Counted from the first letter of the stretch, positions 25,096 through 33,502 are shown. The stretch is 35,077 nucleotides of DNA from Natronospirales bacterium (GCA_020201335.1 JAIVGZ010000014.1:1-35077), one strand, 5' to 3'. Made by a program: numbers and translations. The notes: generated by a model from the sequence alone, not told the origin.

Positions 25096-26481
25096 ATGCT
25101 GAAACGCGTATCGATACACGGTAACTGGTCTTCCCGGATGGGCTTCGTGCTCGCCGCCACCGGCGCAGCCGTTGGCCTTGGCAATATCTGGAAGTTCCCC
25201 TACATCACCGGCGAGAACGGCGGCGGCGCATTCGTACTGGTCTACCTCGCGTGCGTGGTCGCAGTCGGGCTGCCGGTGATGATCGCCGAGATGGTGCTCG
25301 GCCGCCGCGGGCGCCGTAATCCAATCGGCACGATGAAACTCCTCTCCGAGGAGGAGTCGAGGTCCAGCGCCTGGCGTTTCGTCGGCTGGCTCGGCGTCGC
25401 AACGGGCATGTTGATTCTGTCCTATTACTCGGTGGTCGCCGGCTGGACGCTCTCGTACACCGTCGAATCCATCTCAGGCGCATTCCGCGATGCCGGGCCC
25501 GAAGAGGTCGGCGCGATGTTCAGCGGCCTGTTGGCCAGCCCGCTGACGCTGCTCGCGTGGCATACGCTGTTTATGGGCATGACCGTGTTTGTGGTCGCGC
25601 GCGGCGTCCAGCACGGGCTTGAGGCTGCGGTTCGTTACCTGATGCCGGTGCTCTTGGTCCTGCTGCTGGTACTGGTCGGGTACGCAATGACCACTGGCCA
25701 TTTCATGGAAGGCGTGCACTTCCTGTTTGACCCCGATTTCAGCAAGCTGACTCCCGCAGCGTTCATGATCGCGCTCGGCCAGGCGTTCTTCACGCTTTCT
25801 ATTGGTATGGGCGCAATCATGGCCTATGGCGCGTACCTGCCCGAGGACACTGCGATTGCGCCGACTGCAGCGACCGTGGTTGCGGCAGACACTACCGTTG
25901 CGCTACTGGCCGGTCTCGCCATCTTCCCGCTGGTGTTCGCGAATGGCCTGAACCCCGGTGAAGGCCCGGGCCTGATCTTCCAGACGCTGCCGCTGGCGTT
26001 CGGCATGATGCCGGGCGGCGTCGTGTTCGGGACGCTGTTCTTCCTGTTGCTTGTGGTCGCAGCCTGGACCTCGGCAATCGGCCTGATCGAACCCGCGGTC
26101 GCGTACCTGGTAGAGAGCCGCAGCATGCCGCGCCGGCGTGCCGCATTGTTGATTGGTGGCTCCATCTGGTTGCTGGGTTTCGCGACGGTATTCTCGTTCA
26201 ACGTCTGGAGCGACCTCACGGTTTCCATCGGCGACCGCGCGTTCACGATGTTCGACGGCGTCGAGTTCTTCACCAGCAACATTGCTCTGCCGCTTGGCGG
26301 CCTCTTGATCGCGGTATTCGCCGGCTGGGTGATGAGCAAGGGCTCGACGCTCGATGAGTTCGAGCGCGGCGCAAGCACCGGCTACGCGACGTGGCGTCTG
26401 CTCGTGCGCTGGGTCGCACCGGCGGCGTTGCTGATCGTGTTCCTGCAGGTAACCGGGCTGGTCGATATCACGAACTTGTGA
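25096..26481 (+). CDS. Sodium-dependent transporter of the NSS family
   Basis: The 461-aa neurotransmitter:sodium symporter homologue has WSSRMGFVLAATGAAVGLGNIWKFPYITGENGGGAFVLVYL (TM1, Na+ and substrate site). FFTLSIGMGAIMAYGAYLPED marks TM6 and adjoining loops, and about eleven to twelve helices can be traced. Bacterial members import amino acids such as tryptophan, leucine or tyrosine; the substrate here is unknown. It lies between smpB and ratA, which are adjacent in E. coli, so it is an insertion into a conserved cluster. GGGAGAA precedes the ATG. Its stop overlaps the ratA GTG start. Confidence 0.9.
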   Translation: MLKRVSIHGNWSSRMGFVLAATGAAVGLGNIWKFPYITGENGGGAFVLVYLACVVAVGLPVMIAEMVLGRRGRRNPIGTMKLLSEEESRSSAWRFVGWLGVATGMLILSYYSVVAGWTLSYTVESISGAFRDAGPEEVGAMFSGLLASPLTLLAWHTLFMGMTVFVVARGVQHGLEAAVRYLMPVLLVLLLVLVGYAMTTGHFMEGVHFLFDPDFSKLTPAAFMIALGQAFFTLSIGMGAIMAYGAYLPEDTAIAPTAATVVAADTTVALLAGLAIFPLVFANGLNPGEGPGLIFQTLPLAFGMMPGGVVFGTLFFLLLVVAAWTSAIGLIEPAVAYLVESRSMPRRRAALLIGGSIWLLGFATVFSFNVWSDLTVSIGDRAFTMFDGVEFFTSNIALPLGGLLIAVFAGWVMSKGSTLDEFERGASTGYATWRLLVRWVAPAALLIVFLQVTGLVDITNL

Positions 26482-26912
26482 GTACGGTCAGCCGCACGGC
26501 GCTCGTCTCCTACACCCCCGCGCAGATGTTCGCGCTCGTCAACGACGTCGCGCGCTACCCCGAGTTCCTCCAGTGGATACAGCGAACAGAGGTGCTCGAC
26601 GATAAGCCCACCGAAATGCTCGCCCGGCTGCACATGTCGTTCGGCGGGATCCGCAAGGCCTTTACGACGCGCAACCGCCTGCAACCCGGAAAGATGATTG
26701 AAATACGGCTGGTCGACGGGCCGTTCCACCACCTGGAAGGCTTCTGGCGCTTCCTGCCGCTCGGTGAGGGGAATGCCTGCAAGGTCGCGCTCGACCTTGA
26801 GTTCGATTTCTCGACGCCGTTGATTGCCTTGGCGTTCGGCCCGGTGTTCACTCAGATGGCAAACTCGCTGGTCGACTCCTTCACGCGGCGCGCGAAAGAC
26901 GTCTATGGCTGA
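26478..26912 (+). CDS. ratA: RatA-like START/polyketide-cyclase domain protein
   Basis: The 144-aa START-like protein of the Coq10/RatA family was described in E. coli as inhibiting 70S assembly and is linked to ubiquinone-binding homologues. Sequence hallmarks are SRTALVSYTPAQMFALVNDVARYPEFLQWI, LHMSFGGIRKAFTTRNRL, LVDGPFHHLEGFWRFLPL and FEFDFSTPLIALAFGPVF-type ending. GTG 26478 overlaps the NSS stop as GTGA, and RatA's own stop overlaps the rnfH start. The neighbours rnfH (ratB) and bamE match the E. coli order. Confidence 0.92.
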   Translation: MSTVSRTALVSYTPAQMFALVNDVARYPEFLQWIQRTEVLDDKPTEMLARLHMSFGGIRKAFTTRNRLQPGKMIEIRLVDGPFHHLEGFWRFLPLGEGNACKVALDLEFDFSTPLIALAFGPVFTQMANSLVDSFTRRAKDVYG

Positions 26913-27075
26913 CGGCGGCGCCGTCGAAGTCGCGTACGCGCGCGCGGACCAGCAGGTCGTGCTGACGGTCGAGGGCGGCGCAGGCGCGACGGTCGAGGAG
27001 GCCATCCGACGTTCGCGCATGCTCGAACAATTCCCGGAAATCGACCTCGCAGTGAACCGCGTCGGCGCGAGGTAG
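26905..27075 (+). pseudogene. rnfH: RnfH/RatB, C-terminus missing
   Basis: The 56-aa remnant MADGGAVEVAYARADQQVV...GATVEEAIRRSRMLEQFPEIDLAVNRVG is a clear N-terminal part of the ubiquitin-fold RnfH/RatB family (usually about 90-100 aa). After NRVG the family continues with a glycine-rich loop and a GDRVEIYRPL segment. Here it reads AR-stop, because the sequence joins directly to the antisense of bamE. The missing part is about 35-45 residues. The start ATG at 26905 overlaps the ratA end. Confidence 0.85.
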
Positions 27076-27287
27076 TACACGTAGTCCCAGCGCCCATCCG
27101 TGAACGGACTGGACGCGAGCGGCGTGCCGAGCAGGAATTGCACCTGCCCGCGGGTCATCCCGACCTCAACCTGCTCGATTGTCTCCTGCGTCAGGTAGTT
27201 GCCCTGCCGGATGTCGATACGGTGCGGGGAGCAAGCGGCCAGCAGCGTGGCGGCGAGTACGGACAGAAGGATGGAACGAGGCGTCAT
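27062..27287 (-). pseudogene. bamE: BamE/OmlA outer-membrane assembly lipoprotein, C-terminus missing
   Basis: BamE is a small lipoprotein of the BAM complex. From ATG 27287 the protein has a lipoprotein signal (SILLSVLAATLLAACS). It continues with the conserved IRQGNYLTQETIEQVEVGMTRGQVQFLLGTPLASSPFTDGRWDYVYYLA, then abruptly enters sequence antisense to rnfH and ratA, remaining open to 26382. The native BamE end (about 30-40 residues) is therefore absent. TATTAT at 27301-27296 lies 8 nt before the ATG, with no Shine-Dalgarno sequence. The divergent bamE(omlA)/fur arrangement is known in Pseudomonas and Xanthomonas. Confidence 0.88.
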
Positions 27288-27346
27288 GGGGCGCGATAAT
27301 ACCCGAACGGGCCGCGCGGCGGCCACAGCGGGCGACGGAGGCACCA

Positions 27347-27754
27347 TTGGAAACGCAGGATCTGCGCAATGCCGGACTGAAAGTCACGCTGCCACGCCTC
27401 AAGGTGTTGGAAATGCTGGAGAACAGTCCGCAGCGCCATATGAGCGCCGAGGACATGTACAAGGCGCTGCTCGAACAGGGTCAGGAAATCGGACTCGCAA
27501 CCGTGTATCGGGTGCTCACCCAGTTCGAGGCGGCGGGGCTGGTCAGCCGCCTGCACTTTGAGGGCGGCAACTCCATCTTCGAGCTTAACGAGGGCGCGCA
27601 CCATGACCACATGGTCTGTGTGAAGTGCGGGCGCGTGAAGGAATTCGTCGACGAGGTGATCGAGAAGCAGCAACAAGTGATCGCCGCCAAGGCAGGGTGG
27701 GAGATGACCGACCACGCGCTGTACATATACGGAATCTGTCCGGCCTGCAAATAA
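27347..27754 (+). CDS. fur: Ferric uptake regulator
   Basis: The 135-aa Fe2+-responsive repressor starts METQDLRNAGLKVTLPRLKVL. It has a winged-helix (SAEDMYKALLEQGQEIGLATVYRVLTQFEAAGLVSR), the metal-site segment H85-H86-D87-H88 followed by C91 and C94, and a C-terminal C131-x2-C134 pair. I place the start at TTG 27347, 6 nt after GGAG; no in-frame ATG fits, and the Fur N-terminus aligns from here. The frame is open to 27179, but that part overlaps bamE. It converges on recN with a 2-bp gap. Confidence 0.94.
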   Translation: METQDLRNAGLKVTLPRLKVLEMLENSPQRHMSAEDMYKALLEQGQEIGLATVYRVLTQFEAAGLVSRLHFEGGNSIFELNEGAHHDHMVCVKCGRVKEFVDEVIEKQQQVIAAKAGWEMTDHALYIYGICPACK

Positions 27755-27756
27755 GC

Positions 27757-29297
27757 TTAATCGGCGCTTTCCAGCATCTCCCGTGCAGCCGCACGCGTCT
27801 TCGCCGTCACATCGACGCCGCCCAGCATCCGTGCAAGTTCGTCGACACGGTCCTTGCCGCCGAGCGCCACAATGTCCGTGCGAGTGCCAGCGTCGCTGCT
27901 CGATTTCGCAACGCGCAGATGATGGTGCGCCTGGGACGCGACTTGTGGCAGGGGGCGGCGGTCACCTGCAACGCAAGGCTGATGCGTGAAAGCTCACCAC
28001 CCGAGGCCACCTTCGCCAGCGGCCTGAGGGGCTGACCGGGGTTTGCCGACACACGGAATTCCACCTGGTCACCGCCGCTGGCCGCAAACCGCTCTGCGTC
28101 GTGCTCCACAGCGATTTCAAACTTCCCGCCTGCCATGCCAAGCGTTTGCATTGATTCCGTAATCGCGCGTCCGAGCGACCGCGCCGTCTTTGTTCGCGCT
28201 TTCGATAGCGCGGCAGACGCGTCGCGATAGACCTTCGCGAGCCGGGCCCGCTCGGCGTCCAGCTTTCCGAGCCGTTCATCGGCGTGGTCAAGCGCGTCGT
28301 ATTCGCTGCGCAACCGTTCGTGCAGCGCGGGCAGTTCGTCCGGCGTGACGCGGTGCTTGCGGGCGAGTTGGTGCGCGGTGCCGATGCGTTGTTCGACGAA
28401 GGCTTTCCGTTCGGGGTCCATGTCAAACCGGTCGAGCCAGCGCCCGAGGTCGTCCGCGCCTTCGCCGAGCGAAATCAGCGACTGCTCGAACAGCGCGTGG
28501 ATTTCGGCGAGCTTTGGGTCCAGTTCGGCGACCTCGGCCAGCGCAGATGCAGCGTCGTGCAGCAAACCGCGGGCGTGCGGTGGCTCATCCCCGTCGGTCG
28601 CGGCGAGCGCGCGTTGGGCCGCCTCCACCAGTCGCCCCGCATTCGCGAAGCGGGCGTGTTCGACCTCAAGCGTACCGAGCTCTCCGTCGGTGAGCGCGAG
28701 CCCGTCCAGCTCGCGCAGCTGAAAGCGGAGCAGGTCGAGCCGGCTCGCGCGGTCCGCAGCCGCAGTGGACAGTTCCTGCCACGCGTCGTTGGCGTCGCGC
28801 CAACCACGGTACGCAGCACCGAGCGTTGTGACAGAAGCTGTCAGAGCACCGTGTGCGTCCACCAGCGCGAGCTGCATATCCCGGCGCAGCAGCGACTGGT
28901 GTTCGTGCTGGCCGTGGATGTCGACAAGTTGCTCGCCGAGCTCGCGCATCAGCGTGAGCGGCGTCGGCGTGCCGTTGATGTAGCCACGCGACCGCGCGTC
29001 GGCGCCGATCACCCGGCGCAGGATGCACGGTCCGTCGGGATCCAGGTCGTGCTCACGCAGCCACGCAGGCAGCGGGCCGTCTGCGGGTACTTCGAAGGTG
29101 GCGCAAATCTCGGCGCGTTCGCTGCCGTGCCGGACCGCACCGCTGTCCGCGCGGTCGCCGAGCACGAGCCCCAACGCATCGACGATGATCGATTTGCCCG
29201 CCCCGGTCTCGCCGGTCAGCACGGTGAGTCCGGAGTCGAATTCGAGTTCCAGCCGTTCGATAATCGCGTAATCGCGTATCGAGAGCTCACGCAGCAT
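27757..29297 (-). pseudogene. recN: DNA repair protein RecN, deletion with frameshift near the C-terminus
   Basis: RecN is an SMC-like ATPase acting in double-strand break repair. It starts MLRELSIRDYAIIERLELEF with Walker A GETGAGKS at residues 29-36, a long coiled-coil centre and the signature VASGGELSRISLALQV. After that the frame runs into LTAAPCHKSRP and ends at 27807. In the adjacent frame the native end appears: LPQVASQAHHHLRVAKS, then RVDELARMLGGVDVTAKTRAAAREMLESAD with TAA at 27757. Between the two, about 40-45 residues are missing, including Walker B (LIFDEVD). The junction is about 27945-27968. ATPase activity would be lost. Confidence 0.88.
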
Positions 29298-29303
29298 CGC
29301 GCA

Positions 29304-29987
29304 TCACTCGGTGGGTCCGGGCGCGCGACCCCAGTGCAGCTTGTCGCGCAGGATCCGGAAATAATCGTAGTCGGGCGGGTGCAACAGGCGCACCGCCTGC
29401 GTACTGCGCGTGACCGTGACGGTGTCGCCGGTCTCGAGCGTGAAACCGCGCTGCCCGTCGCAGCTTACCCGTGCACCACCGCCGTCGCCGACGGTCAGCG
29501 CAATACGGCTATCCGCGCCGACGACCAGCGGCCGGTCCGACAGCGTGTGCGGGGAGATTGGCACCAGTACCAACGCGTCGAGCGTCGGGTACAAAATCGC
29601 GACCATGTCGAGCAGCAAACGCTGCTCCTCGGCAAAGCGTCCACCGACCAGTTCATCCAGCCGCTGTTCGAGTTCAGCGGGCGAGACATCCACCAGGAAG
29701 CCGAGCCGGCCGAGGTTGACCCCGAGTAGCGGCAATCCGGCGAGCCCGTACTGGCGGGCTGCGTGCAGCAGGGAACCGTCGCCGCCGACACATATGATGA
29801 GGTCGGCCCGCTCGGCGAGCGCGGCAGGGGCGAGTTCGGGGGCGTCGAGACCGGCGCCGACGCCCGCGTCGACGAAGATTTCTATGCCGCGGGTATGCGC
29901 GAACGCTGCCAGCCGCGCGAGTACGGCGCGGACGGCGGCGTCCCCGGGTTTGCCTGTCAGGCCAATGCGGGAGAAGGTCGGTGCCAT
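29304..29987 (-). CDS. nadK: NAD kinase, lacking the central catalytic segment
   Basis: NadK makes NADP from NAD and ATP or polyphosphate. From ATG 29987 the product is 227 aa, against about 290 in the family. GGDGSLL is at residues 68-74, and LLGVNLGRLGFLVD and the C-terminal SPHTLSDRPLVV, VSCDGQ and LRDKLHWG are present. At residues 128-132 DMVAI joins directly to LYPTLDALVLVPI. The segment that normally lies between is absent, about 60 residues in frame. It would include NDVV-H and the GSTAYALSAGGP loop, which bind NAD and metal. Such a protein should not be active. A TTG at 30026 could add 13 residues but would enter the hrcA promoter. recN follows 6 bp downstream. Confidence 0.88.
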   Translation of the reverse strand: MAPTFSRIGLTGKPGDAAVRAVLARLAAFAHTRGIEIFVDAGVGAGLDAPELAPAALAERADLIICVGGDGSLLHAARQYGLAGLPLLGVNLGRLGFLVDVSPAELEQRLDELVGGRFAEEQRLLLDMVAILYPTLDALVLVPISPHTLSDRPLVVGADSRIALTVGDGGGARVSCDGQRGFTLETGDTVTVTRSTQAVRLLHPPDYDYFRILRDKLHWGRAPGPTE

Positions 29988-30015
29988 CGGTGCGCCGAAG
30001 GTAGCACGGCGCGCC

Positions 30016-30045
30016 TTGACAGCCAATCAAACGCATTGCTAGGTT
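30016..30045 (+). promoter_or_regulatory. Sigma70 promoter of hrcA
   Basis: A perfect TTGACA (30016-30021) is followed after 18 bp by TAGGTT (30040-30045). The CIRCE operator begins 5 bp downstream, where a bound repressor would block initiation. The -10 is weak; the -35 is strong. Confidence 0.55.
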
Positions 30046-30049
30046 GCAG

Positions 30050-30076
30050 CTGGCACTCGCGTTCCGTGAGTGCCAG
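30050..30076 (+). promoter_or_regulatory. CIRCE operator for HrcA
   Basis: CTGGCACTC, a 9-bp spacer and GAGTGCCAG form a perfect inverted repeat. It matches the CIRCE pattern TTAGCACTC-N9-GAGTGCTAA except in the outer bases, which stay complementary. It lies 14 bp before the hrcA ATG, directly downstream of the promoter, as expected for autoregulation of the heat-shock operon. Confidence 0.92.
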
Positions 30077-30090
30077 CCACGGTGGGTGCC

Positions 30091-30883
30091 ATGACGGAAG
30101 TCCTGAACGAACGCGCGCAGCATTTGCTGAAGGCGCTAATCGACCGCTACATCAAGGACGGCCAGCCGGTCGGGTCGCGCGTGCTCGCGCGCGACTCCGG
30201 GCTCGACCTGTCGTCGGCCAGCGTACGCAATGTGATGGCCGACCTTGAGGACCACGGATTCGTCACTTCGCCGCACACCTCGGCGGGTCGTATTCCGACC
30301 ATCAAGGGCTACCGATTCTTCGTCGACATGTTGTTGACGGTGAAGCCGCTCAAGAACCGCGAGCTCGAGCAGCTCCGGCGCCAGATCGAGCAACCGCTAG
30401 GCCGGGTCGCGCGACCTGCCGTCCATCCGCGCCGACCTGCTGGCCGACATGGAGTCGACACGCCGTTACATGAATCAAATGATGGAGCAGGCTGTCCGCT
30501 TCGCCGAAGAGGCGACCCGCCAGCCGGCGCGCGCCGACGAGGACATGGTGGTCGCAGGGCAGACCAACCTTATGGCGTTCGCCGAGCTGTCGGATGTCGC
30601 GAAGCTGCGCTCGCTGTTTGAGGCGTTCAACCAAAAGCGCGAGCTGCTGCACCTGCTCGACCGCTGCGCTTCGGCGGAAGGCGTGCACATCTTCATAGGC
30701 GAGGAGGCTGGCTACAAAGTGCTCGACGAGTGCAGCGTCGTCACCGCGCCGTACGCCGTTGGCGACCAGCTCGTCGGGGTGCTCGGCGTCATTGGGCCGA
30801 CCCGCATGGCCTACGAGCGCGTGATTCCAATCGTTAACATCACCGCGCGGCTGCTCAGCGCAGCCTTGAATTCGGCCCGCTGA
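30091..30883 (+). pseudogene. hrcA: Heat-inducible transcription repressor HrcA, central deletion with frameshift
   Basis: HrcA represses chaperone genes at CIRCE and needs GroEL to fold. From ATG 30091 the winged-helix domain is intact ([51 protein letters not shown]). After [10 protein letters not shown] the frame fails at about 30392-30408. The next frame continues with [30 protein letters not shown] and the C-terminal [31 protein letters not shown] and VLGVIGPTRMAYERVIPIV, to stop 30883. About 90 residues (the GAF-like centre) are missing. Translation from the ATG would yield an N-terminal fragment only. The CIRCE site and sigma32-type promoters nearby are intact. Confidence 0.88.
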
Positions 30884-30890
30884 CCCCCAT
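30865..30890 (+). promoter_or_regulatory. Sigma32-type promoter of grpE
   Basis: CTTGAA (30865-30870), 14 bp, then CCCCAT (30885-30890) followed by GT. This matches the heat-shock consensus CTTGAAA-N11-16-CCCCATNT closely. It overlaps the last codons and stop of hrcA. Transcription would start near 30897, leaving a leader of about 60 nt before grpE. Confidence 0.78.
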
Positions 30891-30959
30891 GTCGTGAGGT
30901 ATCGCCGGACCCGTGCCGCGGGGCGGTGCGCCTTTGTTTGATTACTACCGGGAAAATCG

Positions 30960-31505
30960 ATGAACGACAGCGAAAATGCCGCGAACAGCGTCGAACACCA
31001 GGAAACAGACTCCCTTAATAAAAACCCGGAGGCTGCGCAGCAGGCGGCGCTCGAAGCCGCACAGGCGCAGGCCGGCGAGTACCGGGAGCAGTTTCTGCGC
31101 ACCGCCGCGGAACTCGAAAACACCCGGAAACGCGCAGGGCGGGATGTCGAGCAGGCGCACCGCTATGCGCTGGAGCGGATAGCGGCTGACCTCGGCCCGG
31201 TGCGGGACAGCCTCGAAATGGGGCTGGCCGCGGCCGGCGAGGCGGCAAAGGTCGAGGCGCTGCGCGACGGGGTCGAGATCACGCTGAAGCAGCTGGACCA
31301 GGTACTCGCGCGGCACGGAATCGAAGTTATCGACCCGGCCGGCGCCGTGTTCGACCCCGAGCGGCACGAAGCGGTTCAGACCGTGCCGACCGGTGAGGTC
31401 GAAGCCGGAACCGTGGTCGTAGTCATCCAGAAGGGCCTGGTGCTGAACGGCCGGCTCGTGCGCCCGGCGCGCGTACTGGTCGCGCGCGCACCCGACGAGG
31501 CTTGA
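30960..31505 (+). CDS. grpE: Nucleotide exchange factor GrpE
   Basis: GrpE releases ADP from DnaK. The 181-aa protein has a disordered acidic N-terminus and a long coiled coil (AAQAQAGEYREQFLRTAAELENTRKRAGRDVEQAHRYALERIAADLGPVRDSLEMGL). The C-terminal beta-wing is FDPERHEAVQTVPTGEVEAGTVVVVIQKGLVLNGRLVRPARVLVA. GGGA precedes ATG 30960. It lies between hrcA and dnaK as in other CIRCE operons, with its own sigma32-type promoter. Intact. Confidence 0.95.
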   Translation: MNDSENAANSVEHQETDSLNKNPEAAQQAALEAAQAQAGEYREQFLRTAAELENTRKRAGRDVEQAHRYALERIAADLGPVRDSLEMGLAAAGEAAKVEALRDGVEITLKQLDQVLARHGIEVIDPAGAVFDPERHEAVQTVPTGEVEAGTVVVVIQKGLVLNGRLVRPARVLVARAPDEA

Positions 31506-31527
31506 ATCCCGGGCTTCCCGACCCCAC
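31501..31527 (+). promoter_or_regulatory. Second sigma32-type promoter, upstream of dnaK
   Basis: CTTGAA (31501-31506) contains the grpE stop codon TGA and is followed after 15 bp by CCCCAC-AT (31522-31529). This is close to CTTGAAA-N11-16-CCCCATNT, with one change in the -10. dnaK begins at 31559, so a leader of about 25 nt is implied. Confidence 0.6.
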
Positions 31528-31558
31528 ATAGCGGTTAACCACGAGACGAGGCAGAGAA

Positions 31559-33502
31559 ATGGGCAAGATCATCGGCATAGACCTGGGTACCACCAACTCC
31601 TGCGTAGCAGTGATGGAAGGTGGCAAGCCGAAGGTCATCGAAAACAGCGAGGGCGACCGCACGACGCCTTCCATCGTCGCATTCAATAAGGACGGCGAAG
31701 TGATGGTCGGCCAGTCGGCCAAGCGCCAGGCCGTCACCAATCCAGCGAACACGCTGTTTGCGGTCAAGCGCCTTATCGGCCGCAAATACGACGACGCGGT
31801 GGTCCAGAAAGACATCGGGATGGTCTCGTACAAAATCACGAAGGCCGACAACGGCGACGCGTGGGTCGAAGCGAACGGTAAGCGCATGGCGCCGCCGGAG
31901 ATTTCTGCACGTGTGCTGCAGAAGATGAAGAAGACGGCCGAGGACTACCTGGGCGAGCCGGTCACCGAGGCGGTGATTACCGTGCCCGCGTACTTCAACG
32001 ACTCGCAGCGCCAGGCGACCAAGGACGCCGGCAAGATTGCGGGCCTTGAGGTCAAGCGCATCATCAACGAGCCGACTGCGGCGGCGCTTGCATACGGGAT
32101 GGACAAGAAGCGCGGCGACGCAAAGATCGCCGTGTACGACCTCGGCGGTGGCACCTTCGACATCTCGATCATCGAGATTGCGGAAGTCGACGGTGAGCAC
32201 CAGTTCGAAGTACTCGCAACGAACGGCGACACCTTCCTGGGTGGCGAGGACTTCGACAAGCGCATCATCGATTTCCTGGCCGATGAGTTCAAGAAAGAGC
32301 AGGGCATCGACGTCCGCAAGGACCCGCTTGCGCTCCAGCGCCTGAAGGAAGGTGCCGAGAAGGCAAAAATCGAATTGAGTTCCAACCAGCAGACCGAGGT
32401 GAACCTGCCGTACATCACCGCGGACGCGAGTGGCCCGAAGCACCTGAATGTGCGCATCACCCGCGCGAAGCTCGAGTCGCTGGTCGACGACCTCATCACG
32501 CGCACCATTGAGCCGTGCAAGGTCGCGATGAAGGACGCGAAGCTGACGAACGCCGACATCACCGATGTGATCCTCGTCGGCGGCCAGACACGCATGCCGA
32601 AGGTACAGGACGCCGTGAAGGCATTCTTCGGCAAGGAGCCGCGCCGCGACGTGAACCCGGACGAAGCGGTCGCCATCGGCGCCGCGATTCAGGCCGGCGT
32701 GCTCGGCGGCGAGGTCAAGGACGTGCTGCTGCTCGACGTGACCCCGCTGTCGCTCGGTATCGAGACGCTCGGCGGCGTGATGACGAAGCTGATCGAGAAG
32801 AACACCACGATTCCGACCAAGGCGACGCAGGTGTTCTCGACCGCCGAAGACAACCAGACCGCAGTGACCGTGCATGTACTTCAGGGCGAGCGCGAAGTCG
32901 CTTCGGCGAACAAGTCGCTCGGCCGTTTCGACCTGCAGGACATCCCGCCGTCGCGCCGCGGCATGCCGCAGATCGAAGTGGTATTCGACATCGACGCGAA
33001 CGGCATCCTGCACGTGTCGGCGAAGGACAAGGCGACCAACAAGGAGCAGTCGATTGTCATCAAGGCGTCGAGCGGCCTCAGCGACGAGGAAGTCGAGCGG
33101 ATGGTCAAGGACGCCGAGGCACACGCCGAAGAAGACAAAAAGTTCCATGCGCTGGTCAGCGCGCGCAATGGCGCGGACAACCTGATCCACTCGGTACGCA
33201 AGACGATGGCCGACCTCGGCGACGAGAAGGTCGGTGACGACAAGGCGAAGATCGACGCGGCAATCGCCGAGCTTGAGACCGCGATGCGCGGCGACGACAC
33301 CGCCGAAATCGAGCAGAAGACGCAGGCGCTCGCCGAGGCGTCACACAAGCTCGCCGAGCAGTTGTACGCGCAGCAGAACCCTGAGCAGGGTGCCGATGGC
33401 GATGCCGGTCAGGCCGGCGGTGCGCAATCCTCCAGCGACGACGCGGTCGACGCTGAGTTCGAAGAAATAAAGAAAGGCGACAACGAACAGTCGAAGGACT
33501 GA
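31559..33502 (+). CDS. dnaK: Chaperone protein DnaK (Hsp70)
   Basis: The 647-aa Hsp70 opens [21 protein letters not shown]. It has [55 protein letters not shown] and [11 protein letters not shown] in the nucleotide-binding domain. The linker/substrate part is [32 protein letters not shown]. The helical lid ends in the acidic [13 protein letters not shown], extended by DNEQSKD beyond the usual end. Length matches the family (about 640). GAGGCAGAG precedes the ATG. It is intact, unlike hrcA upstream, and is followed by dnaJ after a REP pair. Confidence 0.98.
   Translation: MGKIIGIDLGTTNSCVAVMEGGKPKVIENSEGDRTTPSIVAFNKDGEVMVGQSAKRQAVTNPANTLFAVKRLIGRKYDDAVVQKDIGMVSYKITKADNGDAWVEANGKRMAPPEISARVLQKMKKTAEDYLGEPVTEAVITVPAYFNDSQRQATKDAGKIAGLEVKRIINEPTAAALAYGMDKKRGDAKIAVYDLGGGTFDISIIEIAEVDGEHQFEVLATNGDTFLGGEDFDKRIIDFLADEFKKEQGIDVRKDPLALQRLKEGAEKAKIELSSNQQTEVNLPYITADASGPKHLNVRITRAKLESLVDDLITRTIEPCKVAMKDAKLTNADITDVILVGGQTRMPKVQDAVKAFFGKEPRRDVNPDEAVAIGAAIQAGVLGGEVKDVLLLDVTPLSLGIETLGGVMTKLIEKNTTIPTKATQVFSTAEDNQTAVTVHVLQGEREVASANKSLGRFDLQDIPPSRRGMPQIEVVFDIDANGILHVSAKDKATNKEQSIVIKASSGLSDEEVERMVKDAEAHAEEDKKFHALVSARNGADNLIHSVRKTMADLGDEKVGDDKAKIDAAIAELETAMRGDDTAEIEQKTQALAEASHKLAEQLYAQQNPEQGADGDAGQAGGAQSSSDDAVDAEFEEIKKGDNEQSKD

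Noticed and set aside
26382-27061. Continuation of the BamE frame as a long fusion protein
   Set aside because: Only the first 75 residues are BamE; the rest is antisense to rnfH, ratA and the NSS gene, created by the deletion junction.
28284-29729. 481-aa plus-strand open frame across recN and nadK
   Set aside because: It spans two clear minus-strand genes and reads as Arg/Gln/Val-rich antisense; no family resemblance.
31535-33190. 551-aa open frame on the minus strand opposite dnaK
   Set aside because: It is an antisense shadow of the GC-rich dnaK gene, with Arg/Leu/Asp-rich low-complexity sequence and no recognisable domain.
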